DNA of 28,620 bases, taken from NCBI RefSeq assembly GCF_000524195.1, contig NW_020170550.1:119782-148401 (forward strand). Direction: 5' to 3'. Both the position numbers and the translations under genes were made by a program. The stretch is from Echinococcus granulosus (Eukaryota; Platyhelminthes; Cestoda; Cyclophyllidea; Taeniidae). The notes under the pieces are model-generated. The model saw only the letters and a list, made by a program, of their open reading frames with translations, was not told the origin of the DNA and did not search any database. Below are positions 1 through 8,936 of this stretch, piece after piece; the first letter of the stretch is position 1; the number at the start of each line of letters is the position of its first letter.

Positions 1-129
1 CGGTGGATTTGTGAGTACTTTACAGCTGTGTCGAACAAACACCTATCCGATATAGGTATCCTGTCAAATAAAAACAAATTTTTAGACGGTGGCATCGTTT
101 TCCTAATAATCCAGCAATTTAACTACCGT
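1..129. other. Single-copy lead-in before the tandem unit
   Basis: This stretch precedes the first copy of the 14,245-bp unit and does not match the corresponding position in the unit: if the array simply continued leftwards it should equal 14246-14374, and it does not. It is AT-rich, has no open reading frame of note, and holds a short hairpin (41-57). It may be true flanking chromosome or a chimeric end of the assembled piece. Confidence 0.85.
41..57. repeat. Short inverted repeat in the lead-in
   Basis: The arms ACCTAT (41-46) and ATAGGT (52-57) are exact reverse complements around a 5-nt spacer. Six base pairs is close to what chance gives in AT-rich DNA, so no function is claimed. It is noted because it is the only structure seen in the 129-bp lead-in. 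Confidence 0.4.
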
Positions 130-3100
130 GAGTGGAAAACGGAGGAATTGAACAAGGATTAGGCACCTTTTATCTTCCCCTCCCTTTCGTAAAAAAGAAT
201 GATACATTTTTATGGATGCATTTCCTAATGTCAAAATAATTGGTCTACAAGTTTGTCTTAGGTGTCGTTCGAAATTTCCAATGTCATCAGACGTAACGGA
301 TTTGTCGAATAATTGGAGTCGAGTACCCCTCTGGTGTCAACTACTTCGATCTAAACCTGGCAAACATTTTACGGAACTTAATGGCTAAAATTGACGTTAG
401 TATTAGTGAAATCTTTCCCTACATCTAGCCTCTATACAAATTCTTCAAAACCTCTTGTTTAGTTTTGGAAGCTTTTTTGGTTCCTTGTGGTCATGACTGC
501 AGCTAGGTGATCGTGTGGTGTGCACTACATCACACCTCCGCGACGACATTCCACTTTGGAAATTTAGTCCTGGACACCACTACGAGAGGAAAGTTTACCC
601 TCAATCTGGGCTCACATGTCGATAGGTATTAATTTTTTCCATCTTGGTAATAAAACCAGTCTTTTCTCTTTAAAGGTATTTGTGCCTAAATTACACAATA
701 CATTTTCTCCTCGTGTTACATCCATCTACCGCTTTCAAGTCCTTTTGCATCCTCCAAAAAGATGGAAGGCCTGGAACCCATTTGTAGATTTTTTATCCTA
801 AAATTTCCTTATTTTAGAGAAGTTGACAGATTTTTACCCCCCATTTATGTTATCAAAGGGTTTTCACGGTGTTAAGAAGATAAATTATCACCTAATGCCG
901 CTTCCGGTAATGAATTATTTTGCACTCTAGAGATTCGCTGCCACACCAGGCATTGAAGTGGAATTGCATCTCTCGGTGTGCGTAGAACCACGAGTCCCAT
1001 ACGCGTACTTTAAATGAATCCTCATAAATTATAATCCACCTAGAGTTGCAAATTCTGCCGCAATAACTCCTCGGTACATGGTTACTTGGTCGGCTGTGGG
1101 AGACGCTGTGCACCTTAACGCCATACATCCACCATAAGGACGATACTTGATGTTGACGAGTTTTCCAGTTTACGTAGGTTCAGGCCACCGTTGGGGAGAG
1201 ATCAAGGGCGTTACATCAAAGGCAACGGTTCAAATGAACTAGAATCCCAAATTTAATGCCTACACGGAAGACATCTATTGTTGATGGCCGAGTCTGCAGA
1301 ATTACTCCAAAACGGTTGTTGGAGCTATATTAAAGTTTATCGCAATCGCCCCGATCTGATCCATGTCTATGGTAGCTGAATGGAATCTAGGCAGACGGTT
1401 GGAGTGCATTCAAACAATTACAAGGTGATAAGGCTGCATGGATTTTGGATATTAGCTGTGGAAAATCATATTTAAATGTATTTTAGTAAATGGCTCTAGT
1501 TTTATTAAAAATCGAGCCCTAGTAAAACGCCAGTGATTTAAGAGTTACCAATTCTCGTGCCATCAGAATAGCTGAGATGCATTACCAAAGTCGGGGTCAA
1601 TTTGTTTTCTCGTCTTATTTGCAAGTTATCATCTCACATCCTTTCCGTGCCGAGGCAGTGAAGTAATCACAGCTAGCACCGAGGGTGATGCTCCAGACAA
1701 AACTGGGATTATGTTACTGCTGTCTTTAACTTCTCAGCCCTTCTATGCCTTGTTTCTAGGATCGCATTCTTGATAACCTATTCAGGGATAATGCAAGCGC
1801 TACACAGGTTGCGGTGTGCGGTGGAGGATATGGCCGAAGAATAAGATCGTTTTTATAAATACTTAAAAGACTACTCGCATCTAAAAGAACAAAAAGTCAA
1901 AATTTAAAAAAATACCGTCGAACAGTGTTGAAATGGTCATAGAATGTGAGGGGAATTGGATCTAGACGCAAAATTGACCACAAAACGTAATGAAACGTGC
2001 CTACCTGTATTTAGAGGCTCTTCCCAGCTAAGTTCCACCGAAACGTCGAGTAGTGTAGCTGCTTTCTTGCCCTAATAAATGACTATCACACGATGTTTTT
2101 TCCCTGCATCTCAAAATATTTAAGCTTACTCGATTACTATTAAGTTGTTTAATGTGCTAGAACTGACTTTCAAAGGAAGACCGGACCTCCATGACGATGT
2201 CAAAGCCTTGGTACTGGCCTTCTGGTCCCTTAAACAAAGTTGCTTTTAAACGGGTGGGTACTTAATCCTCGCCAATACTACTAAGTCAAGAATTCAACCT
2301 TCTTCGTTCGAACAGCGACAGGTTTGAGACCTCAGAAGTGGCCAAGAAGGATCAAAATGGTGTGAGTCATTCCTCCTTCAACCCAATCGTTTAGCAGAGA
2401 ATTTGGCGCGGGTCAAAAAAGAGCATGGTAGGTGGAAGCAACGCCACTTTTTCTTTTCAAATACCCTCATCTCATAAACCTTCAGCATTTTTGAATTGCA
2501 TTAGGGGATTTATCAAGGTAGGGATGACCGGGAAACCAGTTGAGTGATATTTTGAGAGGTGGAATTATGCAATCAACTGATGCATTCCACGGACTAACAA
2601 AGATATCAAGATCATTAAAATTGGGAGTATTATAAAGACGTTCCTCAGTTAGTAAATAAGTATCTATTTAATTTAGCAAAAGAAGGACGGAGCTCATGTG
2701 GGTCCTTCAATTCAAACTGAGACTTCTGTGTTCCTCTCACTCCCACCCTCATGTATTCTGATGATAGGTGGGGCTTTCGCTACGGCCGACGGGCATGTCG
2801 TGTTTAAGCCACTTGACATACACAAAGTCAAGAAGCCATGTGACATGCGGATGTGGATGCGTGCATGTGTGGATGTAACAACGTGCAATGATGGTCAAGG
2901 TACTTTTTTAATGACGCCGTAAAACTTGTAGATATCCTTATATATCCACGCATATCCAAAGGAGACTTCAAGTACGATTTCACGGTATTAGTGGCGATGC
3001 TTAGCCGCTCCACCTACCCATTAACTATAGAAATAGATCAAAGAAGCTACTAGTGTTTTTCCTTTGAGTTTTGACTACTTACTTTGATCTTGTAATACCT

Positions 3101-4006
3101 ACATCTAATTTGTCACTCCTAGGCTGCCTTGAATAAAAGGGGCTATGCAAAAAATGGCATTTCTTTTAGCATCACAGGCTCTTCAATCACTATGCTTTTC
3201 TTAATCATACCAGCAATGTGCCAATAGCCTACTCATTCCACACTGGCAAGACCTCATCCCACTGATGGCAGCGGCGAACAAATGCGATTGTAGATGGCTT
3301 AAAATGCGAATGCTCCCACTGGAAGCACTTCTCAATGGGGCAATTAACATCGGAAATGTTAGGAAGCATGAATGACTGGGAAGTGTTACAAACATGGCTA
3401 TCTACGATACTTGTAAGATTGGTATGGGAATAACTAAATGAAGTGACACCTTGTGTATAGTACCTAAAAGGACCTCCGACAGAAGGTATTGGAGTAGTGA
3501 AATAGGATTAAAACGTCAAGTGTGCATAAATGTAGAGTATTTGCTCTGTGAAATGAACCTCTTGCAGAGCGTCGACCAGCCTTGAGCATTAAAAAGCCTG
3601 TGAAGCGTCCTTGTGCAATTTACTGGGGAGAATGAGGCTCTGGATCAAATAGGATCGGACAAAGTGCGTAACTAACGTTGAAATAAAGTGTTTTCCCAAG
3701 CATAGTCTCCATTTTCCACACAATGGTGGTAATGTTAAAGCACCGGCTATGTGGTGTGGTAAGTGACTTAAGAAAAGCGAGTCATGTAAAGAAAGGAAAC
3801 CGATAAGCTTGCTCGTTTAACAAGGAGTTGCTTTCATTTATTTTTAACTTTTTGCCTATTTCACTAAAATAGCATTATTTTCGCCCATCATTTATCTTCC
3901 ACGGTATTTTTCTAATTTTATCCAATGGAGTAATGTGCAACAGACGCCTAGGTAAGCTGGTGAAAGTGATTACAATAAAAAAGATGACACAGAAATTATT
4001 CCTTGC

Positions 4007-4018
4007 CTGTCTAGACAG
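4007..4018. repeat. 12-bp perfect palindrome
   Basis: CTGTCTAGACAG is an exact self-complementary 12-mer, and the flanking bases do not extend it. The twin is at 18252-18263. A binding site for a dimeric factor is possible, but a 12-bp palindrome can also arise by chance in a sequence of this size. Confidence 0.35.
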
Positions 4019-4491
4019 TCAATGCAGTAACGCCGAATTACACCAGTAAGTTATTCAATCTCCGCCGTTAGAGGTGGTCACAGAGCTACTTTTGATATGA
4101 CGGTGTAGTTAGATTAACCAGCACAAAGGTGGGTATTTCTGAAGGCTATTGTAAATGGATAATGCTGTGCACAGAAAGATTTAACGAGTAAACAAATGGT
4201 GCAGTCGCTTCAGGTCAGATATGCATATTTTTGTTTACGCATTTCACCCGACTAGGAAGTATGCAAGTGCATTCCTTTGGGATGCTTCGCCTCCATTCCC
4301 GCCCCCTCTGCCCAACCGCCCTCCTAGGCACACGTGATTCATCCCCTTCGTACTGAAAAGCCAAACCACAGAAGTACCAGTGGGGAGAACGGCAATGCAC
4401 TACTGCTGCATGATTCCTTTTGAGGGAGTAGGGTTGTACAGCGATTAGAAGAGACTTCTGACCATTTCAGGTATCCTAGCATTCTCGATTA

Positions 4492-4504
4492 ACACTTAAA
4501 GTGT
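4492..4504. repeat. 13-bp palindrome with NK2-like half-sites
   Basis: ACACTT and AAGTGT flank a single central A. The half-site CACTTAA/AAGTG resembles the core bound by NK2-class homeodomain proteins (known core TNAAGTG). The twin is at 18737-18749. A regulatory role is inference only. Confidence 0.3.
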
Positions 4505-4845
4505 ATCTGGACGATTCCTCCCACTACCTTGAGTTCTGCCTTTACAAGATTTCTTATTAATTCAGAGCCTGCCGTTTTCTTCCACCAAGGGAAAAGGCGA
4601 GTAGGAAGGGAAGAATTGAGAGGTGAATATTCAGGATAGCCGTAGACCGTCACAATAATGTCACTGTGTTCAGTCAAGCCTAAAGGCGAATCGGTGCATC
4701 CGTAGGGCACATTTGCGTACTTATGGCTTGATCATTTAATACGCGAAAACATGAGTGCCGTCGCCTAATCTGAAGACATTCGACCACTATGGTTAAGTAA
4801 AAAGCGAAGTAAGTTGACAATTTTTTCTCTTTTTGTTTATTAAAG

Positions 4846-5024
4846 AAAAATTGCTGACTGATCCTCCAGACCTTGCAATGAATGACTACCACAGCCCTAC
4901 TCAAGATGAAAGTCAACAATCACGCAATAGGTGTGCCACTCAAATAAATCCTGCTCCTGCGTTAACGTTACAACCTCAACCAATCTGCTTGCAACACACT
5001 TTCAGTCACTCCGGAATAGCGTAA
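4846..5024 (+). CDS. Candidate terminal coding exon (weak), copy 1
   Basis: A strong-looking 3' splice site (a T/C-rich run at about 4821-4840 ending in TTAAAG at 4845) precedes an open frame from 4846 to a TAA at 5022-5024. The frame enters with two bases of a split codon and encodes roughly 59 residues rich in Q, P, S and N, beginning LLTDPPDLAMNDY. No partner exon with a matching donor was identified upstream, and I recognise no domain. It could be the last exon of a gene whose other exons lie in this gene-poor tract, or a chance open stretch behind a pyrimidine run. The twin is at 19091-19269. Confidence 0.2.
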
Positions 5025-5816
5025 AGAAACCACGTCACATGTGGAGAGCGTCAAGACTGGGGCGGTGGGGACGGTTAAGGAAATGGGGGTGTTGGTAGCG
5101 GATGTGCCGAGAGAGAACGCAGGCGGATGCCTAAAAAGTTCCGCCTTAAAGCATAATGGGTTAAAGTGCGTAATACGGCTGCGACACATGGAAATTCAGA
5201 AGTACACCACCAATTACGCAGGTGACAATCCTAATAGTGCCGCTTAATCCAAGTGGCCTGATTTGAATTGCAGAGGCTAACTTGTAGTTGTGATGCCTTT
5301 TTTGCTGGGTATTTCATTTGTGATTGCAGGAGAGGAGTGAAGGTAACTACAGAAAACCTCGAAGCAGGAAGAACACATGCTGGGCATTTGTGTGCGTTCA
5401 TTAATTGAAGCGCATTAAGGGGGACAATTTAAAGGGGATAATACCTGTCATATTGCTTGCTCAAATAGCTAGCGCATGCCATACCATCGCTTTTAGCCGA
5501 GATGCCAGACAGCAGTCGAGGTGGAGTGAATTAAACAGTGCGGGGTAATGAGGAAAGTACTTGGTTAACAAGATGGAACTATAAGATGCTCCGCCGAGTA
5601 ATGAGGCACTTAGGGGTAGCAGCATGTCAAAAACGTCTATCGGTAATGATGCTAGAGGCGGAAGTTTGCTCCCAGCCCACAGACTCAGCAGTCACTTTGT
5701 GAATATTCAACCCAGCCAGCGCGTGGATCACCTACCCGCCATGAGGCGAAGTTGTACAAGAGACGAATCTGTGTGTGACAACGATGAATAAAAAGCGATA
5801 AATCAAGAACAGTGAC

Positions 5817-5841
5817 ACTTAAAATTGTGACAATTTTAAGT
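5817..5841. repeat. Perfect 11-bp inverted repeat with 3-nt loop
   Basis: Arms ACTTAAAATTG (5817-5827) and CAATTTTAAGT (5831-5841) are exact reverse complements around TGA. An 11-bp perfect stem with such a tight loop is the strongest simple hairpin seen in the unit and could extrude as a cruciform or fold in RNA. It is followed 8 bp later by a second palindrome. The twin is at 20062-20086. Confidence 0.7.
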
Positions 5842-5848
5842 ACGCATG

Positions 5849-5858
5849 ATGCGCGCAT
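5849..5858. repeat. 10-bp GC-core palindrome
   Basis: ATGCGCGCAT is exactly self-complementary, with an alternating purine-pyrimidine GCGCGC core. It lies 8 bp after the 11-bp hairpin, so the two form a cluster of dyad symmetry at 5817-5858. The twin is at 20094-20103. Function is unknown. Confidence 0.5.
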
Positions 5859-6194
5859 GCCCTAAAATAACTCAGCCGTACTGATGAATCTACTTTGCAG
5901 ACATTAGTTAAAAGTTGGCCGATAGGCAAATGCATGTAGCGGTGGAAGGAACGAATTCGGAAAGCAATTTGTAAAAACTCACTTGTTTCATGAAAAATAC
6001 AAATTCAGAAGTCCTACTTTGACGCAAACGCCCAACTTGGTAACTCCCTATATTATGGAATTCCAAAGATAGCCCAGTTGAATTGACAGGCAAATGACAA
6101 ATGGAAGTGAACTTGCCATAAAAGGCAGTTGGATGGCCAAATTTTGGTTTTCGAGAGTCATTTTCAAGCCCAATCATAATAATCCATAGGGTAC

Positions 6195-6232
6195 TATATA
6201 AAAGGGCGCCAAGTCTTCATTCTTGAAGACTT
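6195..6232 (+). promoter_or_regulatory. TATA-box-like element followed by a hairpin
   Basis: TATATAAAA (6195-6203) matches the TATA-box consensus closely and is followed directly by GGGCGCC. Eight bases after the TATA motif begins a perfect stem: AAGTCTTCA (6211-6219) and TGAAGACTT (6224-6232) around TTCT. If the TATA motif is used, initiation would fall in or just after the hairpin. No coding region on the plus strand follows closely, so a short non-coding transcript is as likely as an mRNA, and the match could be chance. The twin is at 20440-20477. Confidence 0.3.
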
Positions 6233-6727
6233 GAAGAGTGACCAAAAATGAGGTATCCATCATGATCGCACTCAGCCCAAAGTAACCAAAAAAATGGTAA
6301 GCTATCCTACATAGTTCCCTCCAAAAAGGACCACCGACACAGTGAAGTAGAATCATTTTCACATCACTTATGAATAAGTTATGAGAAAAAGTTATTTGCA
6401 GAGGCAGCCTACGTGATATCGAGTTACGAAGTCAGTAACATCACTACCAAGGGAAGGTACTGCAATTACTGTAGAAGGAGGGAGCTTTTACTGAGATTAC
6501 TTCTAATTTTCAGTATTATTGTAATTATTTGTCTGAGAACGCAATGGCTTTCCACGTAGGGGCTGAAGTGGCCTCTCAACTCAAGGAAAATAATTCCAAA
6601 CCAGACGAATACAATTCAACCAATCAGAAATGCATGTGGAGGTGACTTTCGCCCTAAAACGCAGTCCCTATTTTGACTGTTTGAAATAAAAATATTTGAA
6701 TTAGAAATGTTTTCGTGACTGCAAATA

Positions 6728-6741
6728 CACTTAATTAAGTG
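6728..6741. repeat. 14-bp perfect palindrome (head-to-head NK2-like sites)
   Basis: CACTTAATTAAGTG is exactly self-complementary, so it presents the NK2-type core TTAAGTG on both strands. A dimer-binding site is possible. In AT-rich DNA a TTAATTAA core arises easily. The twin is at 20973-20986. Confidence 0.35.
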
Positions 6742-7068
6742 GCCTTTTCATAAAGATTCTGCATTTTACCTAGTATGTAGGTCCTGACACTGGGCAAAAA
6801 GGTAAAAGGTCAGTTGCAGGTAACAAGTGGATCATTAGCGCGTATTTTACCTGAAACCTAGAAACAATCATTATTCATTCTCTAAATTCCTTCTTTTTTA
6901 TATGTAGGCTTTAAGGGTATTTGTTAAAATACTAACTTTCTCTTGTAAATATAGAAAAGAAGGTTTTAACTCATCAATACTGCAGATCAAAATGATAAAT
7001 CGAGGATGGAAAAATTTTAATAACTAACTTGTACTTTGTATCCCCACGGCTCCCAATGGTGTTTACAT

Positions 7069-7166
7069 TAGGCCGGTCCCACTATGCAAATTAGCTCCCG
7101 GGCGAAAAGCGCGCACGGCCTACATCGTCATGGCACCGAAATATGACTCATTTCGGCCTGATGTAG
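7069..7166. repeat. Nested inverted-repeat block
   Basis: Three perfect 7-bp pairings occur within 98 bp: TAGGCCG (7069-7075) with CGGCCTA (7116-7122); CTACATC (7120-7126) with GATGTAG (7160-7166); and, inside that, CCGAAAT (7136-7142) with ATTTCGG (7150-7156) around a 7-nt loop. The last two are compatible and make a two-tier stem; the first overlaps the second by three bases, so it would compete with it. The arrangement is not a tRNA: there is no matching acceptor/T-arm layout. It may be a structured RNA or a remnant of an inverted repeat. The twin is at 21314-21411. Confidence 0.4.
7084..7091 (+). promoter_or_regulatory. Perfect octamer motif (POU-factor site)
   Basis: ATGCAAAT is the exact octamer bound by POU-domain factors and is common in snRNA and other promoters. 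It lies in the spacer of the first inverted repeat at 7069-7122. One exact 8-mer is expected by chance about every 33 kb per strand-sense, so alone it is weak evidence. The twin is at 21329-21336. Confidence 0.2.
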
Positions 7167-8628
7167 ATGTTGTGGCATGACTAAGCTGTCTTTCTGCCTA
7201 ACAAAGCCTTTCACAAGATGGAGTGGACACATGGCACAGTATTACCGGTTGAAAAGGCGCCTTATCTATACTCTCGCTTACAGGCCTTTGACGCCCTCTA
7301 CTGGCACTTCTCACAAAGGGAGAAAAAAAATCGACCCAACTCATCGACCTGCAATAAAATCGATTATTGATTAGTTTACGGGAACAGACACCAGTCATTG
7401 ACCTTGTGCCCCACATTTTGGACTGGCAATGCAGTAAATTCAAACTTTAGTGTGGCTATTTACGATTGCAATGAAACATTTGGAGGAAGGTTTAACCACA
7501 AACGCCAAGACAATAAACAGTAGGAGGGTGAGGGGAAAGGGGGGAGCGATTTATAAACTGAAGCCCTGGAGCAGCCACCCCAGACACGAATGCCGACTCT
7601 GATGCACAATGATGGAGTGGCTGGCTAATCTAACTTCAGGATCAGTCACAGTTAGCGGCACGCCTTTGATTAGAAAATGACATTAATTTTATGATAACTG
7701 TGATTGCCCACCGTCAGAAACATGATCAACCTACTGTGCCATGCCCACCCTCTGGTCGCCCCTACCACCCAGTCAGCCTACCTACCTAACCACCTGCCTG
7801 ACTAGTTCGCTTTGAAGTCTATCTCCTGAAATTTCATACATGCTTGCCAAATGAAGGCTGTTTCCAGTAATCGGTGGAGAAAATACACTAATAGAAGGTT
7901 GTTTTGCAAGCGCCAAGAGTAATAAAACAGTGTTAAAGATTGAACACCCACACACATGACAATGACCCTGGAAAAGCAGTTTTGTTTGCGAGGTGAGGTT
8001 AGCAATACCGACCTTCATTAATTTTTCACAGACACTAGCTGCCACCTCCGAAACAAGCATCTCACGTTAGAAAAGTGTGTGGAAATTTGCACGACGAGAA
8101 TACGGTTTTACCTCCCTGAAGTTGGATAATGGACAGAACCCTTGAAATAACCCCTAACAGTTGCGGCTGGAACCATGCGACCCGTTAATGGTGTAATAAG
8201 CGTGACGCTTTAAGGACACACTGGGGAGATCTCAGCTATCCTCATTTATGGGCAGCGGCGCCCTAAAACGATCATCTCCATACCTCTCCAACCTTGGCTT
8301 CACTTGTTATCTCATTTCGAGAAAACTGGGATGATGATCGCGAAAACCAGCCCTTCCAAGGCATGTTTGATTGCGCAGGGTTATAATTGCCAATACCGTG
8401 TTTTAGTGCACACAGAGTCAAGAAAAAACAAAAATTTGTAGGAGCAAAAATATCTGCCCAATTAAACACAATTTTGAACAAGCAGTTAGTAATCTGAGCT
8501 GAAGGAGATGAGTTTATTACTAAATTTCCCGTTTAGTGCTAGTTTGTGAGCAATGGGGGGGATAACGACAAGTGAACGCTCAACTCCCCACCTTCAAACG
8601 TGGCGCACATACGCACACACGCATGCAT

Positions 8629-8652
8629 GAACGAACGAATGAATGAATGAAC
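8629..8652. repeat. GAAY tetranucleotide microsatellite
   Basis: Six tandem tetranucleotides (GAAC twice, GAAT three times, GAAC once) follow a CA/CG-rich alternating stretch from about 8604. The twin at 22874-22897 has the same number and order of units, which is informative because such tracts normally change length fast. Confidence 0.85.
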
Positions 8653-8699
8653 ACGCGGACGTACCCACGCACTTCGGTATGCACTAACCACCAGTCTTA

Positions 8700-8936
8700 A
8701 AACCGGAACAGCTGTTTAGTCACTTGGCGCATTTTCATTGGCTGTAGACTGACCAATAAATTGGGTGCGGCCGATCGTCATGACTGTTCAAGCTCTGCGC
8801 ACATAATTGTAGCGATTAAGTGTTGCGCGGATCTCTTTATCTTTTTTTCCGTTCAAGTGGTCCTTTACCTGTTTGCTCTAATGCGTATTGGAAGTGGTTT
8901 ATCTTAGTTTTCGGACTCGCATCTTTATAGTTATAA
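8700..8936 (+). promoter_or_regulatory. Upstream region of the 815-aa gene with CCAAT boxes
   Basis: An ATTGG (reverse CCAAT) at 8737-8741 is followed by an inverted pair, CCAAT (8753-8757) and ATTGG (8760-8764), with only AA between. Three CCAAT cores within 30 bp, about 170-200 bp before the ATG, fit the usual position of NF-Y sites. Just before the start is CTTTATAG (ending 8930), which could serve as a 3' splice or trans-splice acceptor, then TTATAA, of which TAA is an in-frame stop. Whether 5' exons exist cannot be told. The twin is at 22945-23181. Confidence 0.4.

Larger units (their letters stand above)
130..4845. other. Gene-poor tract, copy 1, left part
   Basis: About 4.7 kb with only short, unsupported reading frames (at most about 79 codons), none resembling a family I recognise. 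The base composition is moderately AT-rich with scattered runs of T and A. Within it I noted two short perfect palindromes (4007-4018 and 4492-4504), a stretch at about 2845-2880 enriched in GATG and TGTG, and no transposon-like coding. It could hold introns, distal regulatory DNA or decayed repeats. Nothing here identifies which. Confidence 0.6.
5025..8699. other. Gene-poor tract, copy 1, right part
   Basis: About 3.7 kb without a supportable gene. It contains the long hairpin at 5817-5841, the palindrome at 5849-5858, a TATA-box-like element with adjoining hairpin (6195-6232), a 14-bp palindrome (6728-6741), a nested inverted-repeat block (7069-7166) that includes a perfect octamer motif, pyrimidine-rich CCTA repeats at about 7779-7800, and a GAAY microsatellite (8629-8652). 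Short reading frames occur on both strands but none has support beyond being open. Confidence 0.6.

Noticed and set aside
1201..1250. GGTTCAAAT resembling a tRNA T-loop
   Set aside because: No acceptor stem, D-arm or anticodon arm can be built around it.
5041..5247. 68-codon plus-strand frame following the candidate exon at 4846-5024
   Set aside because: It begins with GTG rather than ATG, has no acceptor in front, and is matched by an equally long open frame on the other strand.
5908..6362. Two overlapping minus-strand frames of 89 and 62 codons
   Set aside because: The tail-to-head overlap is unlike animal genes. Neither shows a motif, and the TATA-like motif nearby reads in the plus direction.
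7782..8060. 92-codon minus-strand frame starting with ATG
   Set aside because: It reads rather like protein and has possible donors near its end, but a frame of this length is not rare in 28 kb. There is no recognised motif and no phase-matched partner exon.
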